From Candidatus Sungbacteria bacterium RIFCSPLOWO2_01_FULL_47_10 (GTDB taxonomy: Bacteria; Patescibacteriota; Minisyncoccia; Sungbacterales; GWA2-42-14), in contig MHQO01000066.1 in assembly GCA_001820675.1 (NCBI GenBank), forward strand, positions 1 to 5,317: DNA of 5,317 nt. The letters are read 5' to 3'. Shown here piece by piece: positions 4,799 through 5,317 of this stretch (its first letter is position 1; every line of letters begins with the position of its first letter). The notes under the pieces were generated by a model. The model saw nothing but the letters and a program-made list of their open reading frames with translations. It was not told where the DNA came from and did not search any database. The position numbers and the translations under genes were made by a program.

Positions 4799-5317
4799 TC
4801 ATTCTCTCAACGCCAATCCCGCCGCCGTTGTATATTTTAGCGAAAGATTTTTGGGAATAGGGGGGATGGTTTTTGAATTCGTGCCGTAAATGTTAATAAA
4901 AGGATCGGCAACGGCGACCGGTTTTTTGAGCGACAGCGAAAGATATTTTTCAAGTCCGATGAGGTTCGCGTCCCCCCCCACCAGAAGTATCTTTGACACG
5001 TCTTTTTCAGCTCCATGGTGGTGTTCGGCGTGGCCTCGATAAAACCAGATTTGTTTTTTTATTTCTTCAGACAGCGACGAAAGATAAGGAGTAAGAGCGT
5101 CGGCCAGTGCGCCACCTTGATACGTTTTGTCAAACCCATCTTCTTTTTTCAACCGCTCCCCCTCTTGCGGATCGACCCCGAACCGTTCCGAAATGGCGCG
5201 GTTGAAGTCCTGCCCGCCAATGCTTACGGAAATAGTGAGGATAATGGATCCCGCGCTGAAGACAATAAAACTGGTCCGGGTCATTCCGATATCGACCACA
5301 ATGAACGCATTGCGCGA
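4799..5317 (-). CDS. pilM: Type IV pilus assembly protein PilM, C-terminal half (start beyond right edge)
   Basis: PilM is a cytoplasmic actin/FtsA-like ATP-binding protein that recruits PilN. The frame is open to the window edge, so the N-terminal part is missing. A GTG at 5299 is internal, because the preceding SRNAFI belongs to the same strand. In the 172 residues seen, VVDIGMTRTSFIVFSAG (7-23) is the phosphate-2 motif of the actin/Hsp70 fold and ISVSIGGQDF follows as in PilM. KILLVGGDANLIGLEKYLS (from about 109) is the adenosine-binding motif, and the end, YTTAAGLALRE, is the family's usual finish. FYRGHAEHHHGAEK (about 92-105) is an unusual His-rich loop. An eight-G run on the coding strand (4972-4979) codes for the VGGD of the adenosine motif. 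It is the first gene of the cluster seen here, followed by pilN. Confidence 0.92.
   Translation of the reverse strand, partial: SRNAFIVVDIGMTRTSFIVFSAGSIILTISVSIGGQDFNRAISERFGVDPQEGERLKKEDGFDKTYQGGALADALTPYLSSLSEEIKKQIWFYRGHAEHHHGAEKDVSKILLVGGDANLIGLEKYLSLSLKKPVAVADPFINIYGTNSKTIPPIPKNLSLKYTTAAGLALRE

Overview
This window looks like chromosomal DNA from a Patescibacteria/CPR organism, most likely Parcubacteria-like. That is an inference from several things together: a large serine recombinase abutting a tRNA gene, a compact PilM-PilN-PilO cluster, tRNA genes without encoded CCA, few Shine-Dalgarno sequences, and short GC-rich palindromes of the kind I associate with these genomes. No taxonomic marker gene is present, so the placement is tentative.

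Layout, left to right. Bases 1-1222 (+ strand) hold the C-terminal two thirds or so of a large serine recombinase, cut by the left edge. Its last 19 codons and stop codon lie antisense inside a tRNA-Ala(CGC) gene (1163-1233, -). The likely reading is that an integrative element entered at the 3' end of this tRNA gene and extends leftwards out of the window. Everything to the right is on the - strand and looks like resident genome. pyrF (orotidine 5'-phosphate decarboxylase, 1309-2040) is followed directly by a textbook intrinsic terminator, and a candidate tRNA-Ala promoter overlaps that terminator. Next come a roughly 300-base noncoding stretch with a palindromic repeat, then a stand-alone CheY-like response regulator (2339-2776) with its own near-consensus promoter placed so that its mRNA should be leaderless. 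Upstream of it are tRNA-His(GTG) and tRNA-Arg(TCT), and then a type IV pilus inner-membrane cluster read leftwards: pilM (partial, running off the right edge), pilN, pilO and a small single-pass membrane protein.

How the genes work together. PilM (cytoplasmic, actin-like fold), PilN and PilO (single-pass proteins with periplasmic coiled-coil and ferredoxin-like domains) form the alignment subcomplex of the type IV pilus machine. The 99-residue protein after pilO has a matching one-helix topology and may belong to it. The response regulator could serve motility, but it has its own promoter and no kinase partner in view. PyrF is the last step of UMP synthesis and stands alone here.

The most unusual items are a 22-bp helix enclosing the whole tRNA-Arg gene, which is fully paired only in the tRNA-sense transcript, and the recombinase/tRNA-Ala junction with a hairpin beside it. 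I found no clear new multi-gene system. There is no CRISPR array, rRNA or toxin-antitoxin pair that I can support.
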